A stretch of DNA of 64,000 bases from Lachnospiraceae bacterium (lineage in GTDB: Bacteria; Bacillota; Clostridia; Lachnospirales; Lachnospiraceae), in NCBI GenBank assembly GCA_024698705.1, contig JAILQX010000008.1, positions 33,774-97,773 on the forward strand. Direction: 5' to 3'. Below are positions 26,584 to 35,487 of this stretch, piece after piece. Position 1 is the first letter of the stretch, and every line of letters starts with the position of its first letter. Below the pieces are notes generated by a model. That model had not been told where the DNA came from. It made no database searches and worked only from the letters and a program-made list of their open reading frames with translations. The translations under genes and the position numbers were made by a program.

Positions 26584-27876
26584 ATGGAACAATACGTGAT
26601 CAAAGGTGGAGCACCGCTTGTAGGTGAAGTAGAGATAGGTGGTGCCAAGAATGCAGCTCTTGCGATACTTGCAGCTGCCACCATGACTGATGATACTGTT
26701 TTGATAGAAAACGTACCGGATGTCAGAGATACCAATGTTATGATCCAGGCAATGGAAAGCATAGGTGTCAGAGTCGAACGTCCTGACAGACATACCGTGA
26801 AGGTTTGCGCGAAGGTAGTACGCGTTCATTCGATAGAAGACGATTATATAAAGAAGATCAGAGGCTCTTATTATCTTATAGGAGCACTTCTTGGCAAGTA
26901 CAATGAGGCCGAGGTTTCACTTCCGGGAGGCTGTAACATAGGCAGTCGTCCGATCGACCTTCATCTTAAGGGATTCAGGGCACTCGGTGCCGATGTCAGG
27001 ATCTCACACGGACTTATAATCGCCAAGGCCGACAAGCTGACAGGCGGACATATTTATCTTGATAAGGTTTCTGTAGGTGCGACCATCAATGTAATGATGG
27101 CGGCAGTCCTTGCGGAAGGTACCACCATTATAGAAAATGCGGCCAAGGAGCCACACGTCGTAGACGTTGCAAACTTCTTAAACCGTATGGGAGCATCCGT
27201 AAAAGGCGCAGGTACCGATGTGATCCGTATCAAGGGTGTACAGAGACTTCACGGAACGGATTATGCGATCATCCCCGATCAGATAGAAGCAGGAACATTT
27301 ATGTTTGCGGCAGCAGTCACGAAGGGTGATGTGACAGTCAAGAATGTCATACCGAAGCATCTCGAGTCCATCAGTTCGAAACTTGTCGAGATCGGCTGTC
27401 AGGTCGAGGAATCGGATGAGGCTGTCAGAGTCGTTGCAACAAAGAGACTCGGACATACACATGTCAACACATTACCTTACCCGGGCTTTCCTACGGATAT
27501 GCAGCCGCAGATCACGGTGGCACTCGGATTGTCAAACGGGACAAGTATCGTAACCGAGAGTATATTTGAAAACAGATTCCGCTATGTGGACGAGTTGGTA
27601 CGCATGGGCGCCAACATCAAGGTTGAAGGCAGCGTAGCCATCATAGACGGAGTTGAAAAATACACGGGAGCCGGTATCACGGCACCTGACTTAAGAGCCG
27701 GAGCGGCACTCGTACTTGCGGGTCTTGCGGCAGAAGGTTTCACAACAGTGGATGACATCAAGTACATCGAAAGAGGCTACGAGGATTTCGATGAGAAGCT
27801 CAGAGGTATCGGAGCTATGATAGAAAAAGTCAACACCGAGAAAGAAATGCAGAAGTTTAAATTCAAAGTAGGCTGA
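26584..27876 (+). CDS. murA: UDP-N-acetylglucosamine 1-carboxyvinyltransferase MurA
   Basis: MurA transfers enolpyruvate from PEP to UDP-GlcNAc, the first committed step of peptidoglycan synthesis. The 430-residue protein is of full length. It begins with the substrate-binding GGAKNAAL (near residue 19), carries the active-site cysteine at position 117 in LPGGCNIGSRPIDLH, so it should be fosfomycin-sensitive, and ends with APDLRAGAALVLAGLAAEG and the YIERGYEDF segment. Firmicutes often carry two MurA forms; only one is visible here. AGAGGACA precedes the ATG. A terminator shared with the minus-strand flippase gene follows. Confidence 0.96.
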   Translation: MEQYVIKGGAPLVGEVEIGGAKNAALAILAAATMTDDTVLIENVPDVRDTNVMIQAMESIGVRVERPDRHTVKVCAKVVRVHSIEDDYIKKIRGSYYLIGALLGKYNEAEVSLPGGCNIGSRPIDLHLKGFRALGADVRISHGLIIAKADKLTGGHIYLDKVSVGATINVMMAAVLAEGTTIIENAAKEPHVVDVANFLNRMGASVKGAGTDVIRIKGVQRLHGTDYAIIPDQIEAGTFMFAAAVTKGDVTVKNVIPKHLESISSKLVEIGCQVEESDEAVRVVATKRLGHTHVNTLPYPGFPTDMQPQITVALGLSNGTSIVTESIFENRFRYVDELVRMGANIKVEGSVAIIDGVEKYTGAGITAPDLRAGAALVLAGLAAEGFTTVDDIKYIERGYEDFDEKLRGIGAMIEKVNTEKEMQKFKFKVG

Positions 27877-27920
27877 TCGCCCAAGCGGCGTTTCTGCCAT
27901 CGCAGATAAGGAATATATCA

Positions 27921-27948
27921 AAAAAGCAGATTTGACATCTGCTTTTTT
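27921..27948. terminator. Bidirectional terminator between murA and the flippase gene
   Basis: An 11-bp perfect stem (27921-27931 with 27937-27947) has A on the 5' arm and T on the 3' arm, so it can stop transcription from both converging genes. Confidence 0.85.
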
Positions 27949-27997
27949 GTTTTTGTGCACATCGGCTTATGATCACGTTTATGACCCCGTGAACGGC

Positions 27998-29653
27998 TCA
28001 TATCAGATGAAACTTATGTGCTATAGCATAAATGCGTTTTCCGCCGGGAAGTGAACGTATGGAAGCTTCATCGAGAGCCCCCAGTTTAATGACCATGATA
28101 AAGTAGACGGTCACTGATATAAGTACGTTGATCACAAGAAGGATCGCATTACCCGTCCAGTCAAGTACAATATCCGAACCGGAAGCAAAGAGCATTAGAC
28201 CGAGTTTGTTGATAAGAAATGCCGCAAGTCCCATTATCAATGCAGACACGGCCGGGATAACGAAGGTCTTTTTGATCTCCTGCTCATACTTAAGGACATG
28301 GCGCATTGACAGACCGTTCATGATGCACATGAGCAGAGAATATATGATATTGGCGATGCAAAGTGCAAAAAGGTCGAGGCGTGTGAACAGCAGCATCGCG
28401 AGAAGTGCAGCCGCCTGGACCACGAGAGCTGTAGCAGCGTGTACAACGGGACGGTTAACGAAGCCTGTTCCCTGAAGTATGCCGTTGCTTAAGGTGGACA
28501 GACAATACAGGATGACTGCTATGCTCAGAACCTTTATAAGGATCGAAACCGTTGCGAGGCTTGCTTTCTGCGGATAAAGGAGCATCGTGACCGGAGTTGA
28601 GAGTACAAAGAGACCGACGCATGAGGGGATAGCGATGAGCATCGTGACCTTTATGGAGCCGGCTATCTTGGATCTCATCTCATCAAAATCTGCCCTTTCA
28701 AACAGACCGGATACGACGGGGATCACGGCAGCCGACATGGCTGATGCGATAGCGATCGGTATATTGATGATCTGCATGGCTTTTCCCGAGAAAAGACCGT
28801 AGAGTGTTGTCGAGGTTGCTTCGTCCATACCCCGGACATGCTGGGTAATGTACTGATATATCTTAAGATTTGAAGCCGTACTGAGATTATATATGCATGT
28901 GCTCAAAACGACCGGTGTGACCATCCCGAGAAGTATCCTTGCAACATTTGCACCGGATAGAACTTCCTCATGTTTGTCCTCCTTTATGCGTTCCATGAAT
29001 CCGGATCTGCGGCGGAGGTAGATCGCAAACATGAACAGCAGGGCTATGATAACGCCGCTGCCTGTGCCGACCGCGCTTCCGATGGCACCGTAGATCGCAC
29101 GTGTCGTGTCACTTGATCCTGCGACCGAAGCCATGAGAAAATAAGCTCCCGTGATGCTTACGAGCGCATTGAGTATCTGCTCTACTATCTGCGAGACAGA
29201 GGTTTCGACCATGCTTCTGTGAGCCTGGAAATATCCTCTGAGGCAGCCCAAAAGTCCCGAAAGAAAGATCGTGGGTGAAAATACCCTTAAGACCATGGCG
29301 GAATTGTGGCCGACAAGGCTGTCCGCACAATAATAACAGAACAGACTCGCTACACCGCCGACTATGACAACATAGACGATGGAACCGAGAAACAGCCTGT
29401 GTGCATTGCGGTACTGTTCCAGACTCAGCCTGGCCGAGATGACTTTGGACAGGGCTGACGGAATGCTGTAGGAAGCCACAAGCAGGATTATCGTATAGAT
29501 CTGATATGCGGTATTGTAGTAGCCGTTACCCTCATCACCTATGATCATGACGAGCGGACTTCTGTACAGTATACCGATTATCCGGACTATGATACCGGCA
29601 AATGCCAGTATTCCCGCCTGAACTATGAAATTGCTTTTTGTTTCCTGTTTCAT
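27998..29653 (-). CDS. MurJ/SpoVB-type lipid-linked sugar flippase
   Basis: This 551-residue protein has about 14 membrane helices and belongs to the MVF/polysaccharide transporter branch of the MOP superfamily. The start region reads NFIVQAGILAFAGIIVRIIGILYRSPLV, and IGDEGNGYYNTAYQIY follows, both as in SpoVB/YtgP proteins. YtgP is the lipid II flippase MurJ of Bacillus, while SpoVB acts in spore cortex. The neighbouring murA favours a peptidoglycan precursor role, but sequence alone cannot separate the two. The ATG at 29653 has AAAGGA upstream, unlike an earlier in-frame start at 29683. Confidence 0.87.
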   Translation of the reverse strand: MKQETKSNFIVQAGILAFAGIIVRIIGILYRSPLVMIIGDEGNGYYNTAYQIYTIILLVASYSIPSALSKVISARLSLEQYRNAHRLFLGSIVYVVIVGGVASLFCYYCADSLVGHNSAMVLRVFSPTIFLSGLLGCLRGYFQAHRSMVETSVSQIVEQILNALVSITGAYFLMASVAGSSDTTRAIYGAIGSAVGTGSGVIIALLFMFAIYLRRRSGFMERIKEDKHEEVLSGANVARILLGMVTPVVLSTCIYNLSTASNLKIYQYITQHVRGMDEATSTTLYGLFSGKAMQIINIPIAIASAMSAAVIPVVSGLFERADFDEMRSKIAGSIKVTMLIAIPSCVGLFVLSTPVTMLLYPQKASLATVSILIKVLSIAVILYCLSTLSNGILQGTGFVNRPVVHAATALVVQAAALLAMLLFTRLDLFALCIANIIYSLLMCIMNGLSMRHVLKYEQEIKKTFVIPAVSALIMGLAAFLINKLGLMLFASGSDIVLDWTGNAILLVINVLISVTVYFIMVIKLGALDEASIRSLPGGKRIYAIAHKFHLI

Positions 29654-29808
29654 ATGAGTTCCTTTGGCTCTAAGCCCGAGCACGCTACGAAATACATAAT
29701 ATCACATAACAGTAAGGAAATCTAAAATAAATGTGAAAAGGGTAGATTTTTTGAGTGTTAAGATGTAAAATATCGTAGAATAGCGTCAGTGTGCTAAGGA
29801 GAAATACA

Positions 29809-30927
29809 ATGCGAAGAAAATACGGTATTGTGGCTCTCGTGCTGTCTGTGTTTATGCTCAGCTCATGCAAGACTCCGGCCGAAGCTTATAATACGCCTGA
29901 TATAGAACCGACTCCTGCGCAGGAAATCGAGCAGGAAGTCGTTACACCCGTCGTAAGCGACGAAGAGATCGTAAGTTATTTTACAGGTTTGCCGACTACG
30001 GCAGAGATGCAACAGCATCGTCCGCTCGCAGTCATGCTCAACAATATCAAAGAGGGCTGCCCGCAGTCAGGTATCGCACAGGCATCGATCGTTTACGAAT
30101 GTCCGGTTGAAGGACGTATAACCCGTCTCATGGGTATATTTGAAGATTATGAAAATGTTGAGAAGATAGGTTCGATAAGAAGTTGCAGGGATTATTTCGT
30201 ATTCCTGTCCGATGAGTATGATTGCATCTACTGTCATTTCGGTCAGGCAACACCTTATGTCGGATATTATCTCAATTCGGATGATGTCGACAATATAAGC
30301 GGAGCGGTCTCAGGCATAGACAGACCCGCTACGAACACATTTTTCAGGACTTCGGACAGAAAGGCTCCTCACAATGTCTATGTTGACATGGAGGGACTTG
30401 AAAAAGATATAGAAAAATTCGGATACAGGACCACATTGAAGGAAGGTTTCACTCCCAAGTTCACATTTATGAAAGAGGGAGATACGACCTATGACAACGC
30501 ACAGAGTGCAAAGGTGCTTTATCCGGGTGGAAAGACGGCAGACAAGCCGAACGGCTTCTCATATGTTCAGTCAAGATTTGAATACAATGAGAGCGATAAG
30601 AAGTATTACAGATTTGAATACGGCGGAGAGCAGATCGACGAACTCACCGGCGAACAGTTGGCATATGACAATGTTATTTTCCAGTATTGCCACGGTGAGG
30701 TAAGAGACAAGCATGACTACCTTGCTTTCGGTTGCCACGGTGACAACGGTTACAAGGTCCAGGTATTTACGCAGGGAAAGATGATAGAGGGCACATGGTA
30801 CAGAAATGATAACGGAGTACCGGCCAGCTACGTCGATGCGGACGGCAACCCGATACCGATAACACCCGGCAAGACATGGGTATGCATAATCTGGAATGAC
30901 TATGCCGACGATGTGGTCATAGAGTAG
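29809..30927 (+). CDS. DUF3048-domain lipoprotein (YerB-like)
   Basis: This 372-residue protein has a lipoprotein signal peptide with lipobox LSSC (cysteine near residue 21) and an acidic Pro/Glu-rich spacer. The DUF3048 region starts at about residue 60 (RPLAVMLNNIKEGCPQSGIAQASIVYECPVEG) and includes GSIRSCRDYFV, YCHFGQATPYV and the C-terminal GKTWVCII. Homologues such as Bacillus YerB are exported lipoproteins of unknown activity. The ATG at 29809 has AAGGAGA before it. A weak promoter (TTGAGT at 29751, TAGAAT at 29776, 19-base spacer) lies upstream. The gene runs toward the CobS-like gene 24 bases on. Confidence 0.88.
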   Translation: MRRKYGIVALVLSVFMLSSCKTPAEAYNTPDIEPTPAQEIEQEVVTPVVSDEEIVSYFTGLPTTAEMQQHRPLAVMLNNIKEGCPQSGIAQASIVYECPVEGRITRLMGIFEDYENVEKIGSIRSCRDYFVFLSDEYDCIYCHFGQATPYVGYYLNSDDVDNISGAVSGIDRPATNTFFRTSDRKAPHNVYVDMEGLEKDIEKFGYRTTLKEGFTPKFTFMKEGDTTYDNAQSAKVLYPGGKTADKPNGFSYVQSRFEYNESDKKYYRFEYGGEQIDELTGEQLAYDNVIFQYCHGEVRDKHDYLAFGCHGDNGYKVQVFTQGKMIEGTWYRNDNGVPASYVDADGNPIPITPGKTWVCIIWNDYADDVVIE

Positions 30928-30951
30928 GCGCTGCCCGAACGGAGATTTGAT

Positions 30952-31722
30952 ATGAACAGTTTTTTCAAAAGCTTTGTTATGGCTTTTTCTACATTTTCAA
31001 TAAGCCCCAAGGCACATGCCAAGCCCGATAAGGAGAACACTAAATTCATATTGTTGTTTGTTCCCATAATAGGGATCATAATCGCCGGACTCACCTACGG
31101 ATGGACACAGGCGTGGCCGTATCTGTGCAATTACACGATACTGCCCGCTGCAATATACGTTCTCATACCGATGATACTTTCGGGTTCGGTGCATCTTGAG
31201 GGCTTTGTCAAGACAACGGATGCCTTACGCGCTCATAAGTCGAGAGAAAAGAAGATGGAGATACTTGCGGATCCGCAGAGCGGTTATTTTGCCGTTATCA
31301 TCTGCATCTGCTATTACCTTCTTGATATGGGTATATGGAGCGAGATGCCCATAGACGGTATACCGATACTTGCCATAGGCTTTGTGATGTCTAGATGTCT
31401 GTTCGGCCTCTCGATCTTAGCCCTGAAGCACGCCAAGGAAAGCAAGTGTGCGATCTATGTTCCTGAGAACAAAGCATTACGTGCGATACAGATAGTGCTG
31501 CTTACCGTGCTTGCCATGGTATGTTCGTATTTTATGGTATTTTTTGATGCCGGTGTGGGTATCGCCTGCGTTACGGGTGCGATCATTACATTTATATTCT
31601 GCTGGCTGGTAACCTATAAACACTTTGATGGTATAACAGAGGACTGTGCCGGTTTCTTCGTACAGTTGTGTGAGATCATCATTCCGCTTGCGGCTTTACT
31701 GGCTTATAAGAAATGGTGGTAA
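30952..31722 (+). CDS. Diverged CobS-family membrane protein
   Basis: The 256-residue protein is clearly related to adenosylcobinamide-GDP ribazoletransferase, which joins the two halves of cobalamin at the membrane. It has the same start (SFVMAFSTFSISP), about six membrane helices, VHLEGFVKTTDALRAHKSREKKMEIL near residue 85 and FDGITEDCAGFFVQLCEI near the end. Several usually conserved residues are changed: the HLDGLxDTxDA motif reads HLEGFVKTTDA, DPHxGAF reads DPQSGYF, and the GxTGD motif reads GITED. No other cobalamin gene is nearby. It overlaps the glycosyltransferase gene by ten bases. Activity as CobS is doubtful. Confidence 0.75.
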   Translation: MNSFFKSFVMAFSTFSISPKAHAKPDKENTKFILLFVPIIGIIIAGLTYGWTQAWPYLCNYTILPAAIYVLIPMILSGSVHLEGFVKTTDALRAHKSREKKMEILADPQSGYFAVIICICYYLLDMGIWSEMPIDGIPILAIGFVMSRCLFGLSILALKHAKESKCAIYVPENKALRAIQIVLLTVLAMVCSYFMVFFDAGVGIACVTGAIITFIFCWLVTYKHFDGITEDCAGFFVQLCEIIIPLAALLAYKKWW

Positions 31723-33290
31723 AAAAAGATTTATTGAGATACAAACTTATAATATGGATAACAATAGTGGCAGCCATGGCGGTCGCTTTTGTTTTTTGCG
31801 TAAAGAAACAGGGATTTCATTACGATGAGAACTATTCATATTATTCGACCAATGTCACATACGGCCTTCATCCCTTTGACGGTGAATGGAAGGACGTTGA
31901 TGAGATAAAGAGCGAATACATGGCTCTCCGCGGTGACAGCCTGAATCTTTCGGGCGTGAAGCTCAGTCAGACCTATGACGTGCATCCGCCGTTATATTAT
32001 TATATTCTGCGTATCGTGTGTTTTCTGACACCGGATACATTTTCAAAATGGCAGGGTCTTGCCATAAATCTCGTATTTTATCTGATATGTCTAATATTGC
32101 TTTGGAAGATCGCCGAATACTTTGGCGGCGATGACAGGTATGTTACGGTGTTCACGCTTGTTTTGTTTGCGCTGTCGCCGGGATATCTGAGCACGGTCAC
32201 GTTCATACGCATGTATGTCATGCTGACCGCCGAATGCTTCGGGATACTTCTCCTTCACATGTATGTTTTCAAGAATCCCGCGAAGATCAGACTGCTGTAT
32301 GTGTTCGGGGCACTTATCGCGCTTGCGGGCTTCCTCACGCATTATTACAGTTTCATATTCGTATTTTTCCTTACGGCATATACCTGCATATATTTCTTTT
32401 TCGTAAAGCGCATGAGAAAGGAAGCAATAATCTACGGAGCGAGCGTTGTGGCAGCTCTGGGACTCGCGATCGCCTACTATCCTGCGATGCTTTCGCACAT
32501 CTTCTCCGGTTACAGGGGAAATGAAGCGACCGAAGCATTCATGGATATCTCAAATACCGCGGACAGGTTCAATTTTTTCGTGCAGATCTTAAATGATTAC
32601 ACTTTCAGCGGAAGCTTCTTTGTGCTTGCCATACTTGCATTGCTCATATATCTTTTCTACGGCTACGGCTTTAAGAAGGGAAAATATAAAGGGATCACCC
32701 CTGATGCGGGGACGGTAATCTGCGTGCTTGTGACGCTGTCATATTTTCTTGTGGTATGCAAGACCGGCATGATGCCGAGCAATCCGCCCGAGGCGCTCAG
32801 ATATGAATGTCCGGTATACGGTCTCATCATATTGATAACAGTCACCGTGATCGTTAAGCTGTCAGCCAAGGTCGGCGCACACCGCATGATCGCTGTTGTG
32901 ATACTTGCGGCTGCGTGTGTTACGCAGACAGTGGGACTCATGCATGACAAGGTTTTCTTTATCTACGAGGATGCCAAGGAAAACCGTGCATGGTCGGAGG
33001 AACACGCTGACGATGTGATCGCATACATCTACAATCCGGCGAATGAGTGGATGATCTGGAACGACGGACCGGAGCTTATGAACTATGATAAGATCTATTT
33101 TCTGGATATGGATCATGAGGGTGATGTTAAGGATGATATCTTAAACAACGCGGACAGGATATATGTGTATACGTGCCGGAGCGACAATTCGGACGATATC
33201 ATGGAAGAGATGATAAAAGCAGACGACAAGCTCACGGGTTTTGAACTTGTGGGAGAGAGACTGTTTGTGGATATATATGAACTCAGATAG
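31713..33290 (+). CDS. GT-C fold membrane glycosyltransferase (GT39/ArnT-like)
   Basis: This 525-residue protein has about ten or more membrane helices and resembles polyprenyl-phosphate-sugar-dependent transferases. The first extracytoplasmic loop holds the acidic pair in FHYDENYSYY (near residue 37) and the YDVHPPLYYYIL motif (near 90), both typical of PMT_2/ArnT-like enzymes. FIRMYVMLTAE near 170 also fits. The acceptor is unknown. A C-terminal soluble part (about 420-525) lies outside the membrane. Its ATG lies inside the CobS-like gene without a strong ribosome site, implying coupled translation. No terminator separates it from the moxR group. Confidence 0.8.
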   Translation: MVVKKDLLRYKLIIWITIVAAMAVAFVFCVKKQGFHYDENYSYYSTNVTYGLHPFDGEWKDVDEIKSEYMALRGDSLNLSGVKLSQTYDVHPPLYYYILRIVCFLTPDTFSKWQGLAINLVFYLICLILLWKIAEYFGGDDRYVTVFTLVLFALSPGYLSTVTFIRMYVMLTAECFGILLLHMYVFKNPAKIRLLYVFGALIALAGFLTHYYSFIFVFFLTAYTCIYFFFVKRMRKEAIIYGASVVAALGLAIAYYPAMLSHIFSGYRGNEATEAFMDISNTADRFNFFVQILNDYTFSGSFFVLAILALLIYLFYGYGFKKGKYKGITPDAGTVICVLVTLSYFLVVCKTGMMPSNPPEALRYECPVYGLIILITVTVIVKLSAKVGAHRMIAVVILAAACVTQTVGLMHDKVFFIYEDAKENRAWSEEHADDVIAYIYNPANEWMIWNDGPELMNYDKIYFLDMDHEGDVKDDILNNADRIYVYTCRSDNSDDIMEEMIKADDKLTGFELVGERLFVDIYELR

Positions 33291-33302
33291 ATATTAGGAT
33301 CG

Positions 33303-33374
33303 TGTCAGGTTTTCTGCGAAAACTTGACATGCAGCGTCGGCCCTTCGACACAGTCGAATTCCGACGGGCCGACG
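33303..33374. repeat. Two adjacent strong inverted repeats before moxR
   Basis: The first hairpin pairs 33303-33314 with 33318-33329 (12 bp, one G-T, three-base loop). The second has outer arms CGTCGGCCC (33335-33343) and GGGCCGACG (33366-33374), enclosing inner arms TTCGAC (33344-33349) and GTCGAA (33353-33358). Neither has a T-run, and the moxR ribosome site begins nine bases later. They may be a leader structure or a dispersed intergenic repeat. Confidence 0.7.
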
Positions 33375-33397
33375 TTCAAAGACAGGAGGAGCATCAA

Positions 33398-34360
33398 ATG
33401 GCATTGGCTGACATCAGTAAAGTAAAAGAAAAAATCGATCTTATGAAGGAAAATATCTCGAAGGTCATCATCGGCAACGAGGATACCGTGCAAATGGTGA
33501 TCACAACGATGATATCCGGGGGACATGTGCTGCTGGAAGATACACCGGGAACAGGCAAGACAACGCTTGCCAAGACACTGGCCGCATCGATAGACGGCAG
33601 GTTTTCGAGGATACAGTTCACTCCCGATCTGCTTCCGGCCGATATCACGGGACTCAATATCTTCAGCAGGAACGAAGATAAGTTTGTATTTGTCGAAGGA
33701 CCGATCATGACCAACATCCTTCTGGCCGATGAGATAAACAGGGCAACGCCCAGAACCCAGTCTGCGCTTCTTGAGGCGATGCAGGAGGGGCAGGTCACCG
33801 TTGACGGAGATACGAAGAAACTGGGCAGGCCGTTTCTTGTAATAGCAACACAGAATCCGATCGAGACCGCGGGAACATTTCCGCTTCCGGAGGCTCAGCT
33901 CGACAGATTTACGATGCAGCTGTCAATGGGCTTTCCGTCAGCAGAGGAAGAGATCGCGATGCTCAACAGATTCACATCGAATGATCCGCTGGAGTCCATA
34001 GGTGCCGTAATGAACCTGCAGGATATCGCGGATATGCAGGAAACCGCAACGACGATAAAGCTCCATCCGGATCTTGTAAAATATATAGTCGATATCGTAC
34101 AGGCCACGAGACATCACAGGTCGGTACTTATGGGAGCAAGCCCGAGAGCGGCCCTTTCACTTCAGAACACAGCCAAGGCATATGCTCTGACACAGGGAAG
34201 GGATTATTGCACGCCCGAGGATATAAAGAAACTGGCGGTTCCCGTTCTTACACACAGGATGCTGTTTCATTCGGCAACCAATTATGAAAGCAAGAAGACC
34301 ATAGTCGAAGAACTTGTGGGTCATGTTACCGTTCCGAGTGAGGATCTAAGCGGCAGATGA
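33398..34360 (+). CDS. MoxR-family AAA+ ATPase
   Basis: MoxR ATPases act as chaperones that help mature partner complexes, usually with VWA/DUF58 proteins encoded next door. The 320-residue protein has Walker A EDTPGTGKTTLAKTLA (near residue 47), the QFTPDLLPADITGLNIF segment, Walker B ILLADEINRATPRTQSALLEAM, sensor ATQNP and the C-terminal lid with GASPRAALSLQNTAKAYAL. The ATG at 33398 has AGGAGGA seven bases upstream. The stop overlaps the DUF58 start by four bases (ATGA). Two large hairpins lie just before it, and the operon continues without a gap into sugar-sensing genes. Confidence 0.94.
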   Translation: MALADISKVKEKIDLMKENISKVIIGNEDTVQMVITTMISGGHVLLEDTPGTGKTTLAKTLAASIDGRFSRIQFTPDLLPADITGLNIFSRNEDKFVFVEGPIMTNILLADEINRATPRTQSALLEAMQEGQVTVDGDTKKLGRPFLVIATQNPIETAGTFPLPEAQLDRFTMQLSMGFPSAEEEIAMLNRFTSNDPLESIGAVMNLQDIADMQETATTIKLHPDLVKYIVDIVQATRHHRSVLMGASPRAALSLQNTAKAYALTQGRDYCTPEDIKKLAVPVLTHRMLFHSATNYESKKTIVEELVGHVTVPSEDLSGR

Positions 34361-35487
34361 GATTGATTATCGCGCTGGCATGTGCCGCGCTGCTTTACCT
34401 AATTCAATATAAGCTGTACAAAAAATTCTGGAATAAAAATCTTGACGTTGATATAGACTTTGACAGGGAAGTCCTCTATGAAGGCGAGGAAAATACCCTG
34501 AGGGAAGTCATAACCAACGGCAAGAGACTTCCGTTGCCCGTGCTTCAGATAAAATTTTCGATAACGAGAACTTTTTTATTTGAAAGGAAGGACAGCTCCA
34601 GCGTGACCGACAAGTATTACAGAAATGAATTCTACACGGTCATGCCCTTTCAGAAGATAACAAGGACTTATCCTTTCGTGTGCTCACACAGGGGATTGTA
34701 CGGGATGGAGAGCATGGATGTCATCTGCAGATCGCTCTTCCTTGATGAAAAGATGATAGAGTCAAGGCAGCATGCGGCGGATGTATGTGTTCTGCCGTCA
34801 ATGATCGCGCATAAGGATGTTACGACCGAGATCAACAATCTTCTCGGTGAGATAGAGAAGAATGTACACATAAACGACGATCCGTTCACATTTGCGGGAA
34901 TAAGGGATTATCAACCGTACGACAATATGCACAGCATAAACTGGAAGGTCACGGCGAGACTGAATGATCTTCAGGTCAACACCTACAATACGACATTTTC
35001 AAAGAAGGTTGTTGTATTGATCAACACGGAGACCAATTCGATGCAGCATCAGGAAGATATGGCGGAATGGTGCATCAGGATAGCCATGTGCATAGTGAGA
35101 CGGTTTATCACATCAAAGATACCCGTCGGATTGTATACAAACGGCCTTGACTATGAAGGACCCGCTCCGGAGATCGAGGCGGGAGCCGATATGTCGCATA
35201 TAAGGACGGTCGAACTCGCTCTGGCAAGGATCGATGTGTCACAGAAGCCGACCGGTTTTGCAAAACTCATGGAGCAGAAGATCGTAAGCACATCGGGCAA
35301 TGTTGAATACCTGATCGTATCCAACAACAGAAAGCCGGATGTGACGGGCGAATACAAAAAGCTTCTCGCATCGGGACACAGGATACATTTTATCGTTCCG
35401 GAATATGAGATGATCGGTATCGAAAACGAGTTTAAAACAGATGATTATACGGGATGGATCATAAAGAATGAAGACAAAACGTATTAG
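34357..35487 (+). CDS. DUF58-domain protein
   Basis: This 376-residue protein is the usual partner of MoxR ATPases. An N-terminal hydrophobic helix (about 2-20) anchors it. A beta-rich middle follows, then the DUF58 core with GIRDYQPYDNMHSINWKVTARLNDLQV near residue 187, the family hallmark (usually RxYxxGDxxRxIxWxxxAR). The VWA-like C-terminal domain begins at VVVLINTET. The usual G-D pair in the hallmark reads Y-D here. It overlaps moxR by four bases and the following membrane-protein gene by 20. The role is inferred from family context: assembly or maintenance of an envelope complex. Confidence 0.9.
   Translation: MRLIIALACAALLYLIQYKLYKKFWNKNLDVDIDFDREVLYEGEENTLREVITNGKRLPLPVLQIKFSITRTFLFERKDSSSVTDKYYRNEFYTVMPFQKITRTYPFVCSHRGLYGMESMDVICRSLFLDEKMIESRQHAADVCVLPSMIAHKDVTTEINNLLGEIEKNVHINDDPFTFAGIRDYQPYDNMHSINWKVTARLNDLQVNTYNTTFSKKVVVLINTETNSMQHQEDMAEWCIRIAMCIVRRFITSKIPVGLYTNGLDYEGPAPEIEAGADMSHIRTVELALARIDVSQKPTGFAKLMEQKIVSTSGNVEYLIVSNNRKPDVTGEYKKLLASGHRIHFIVPEYEMIGIENEFKTDDYTGWIIKNEDKTY

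Noticed and set aside
27998..29653. SpoVB-like protein as evidence that the organism makes spores.
   Set aside because: The same family includes the vegetative lipid II flippase, and no other sporulation gene is in the window.
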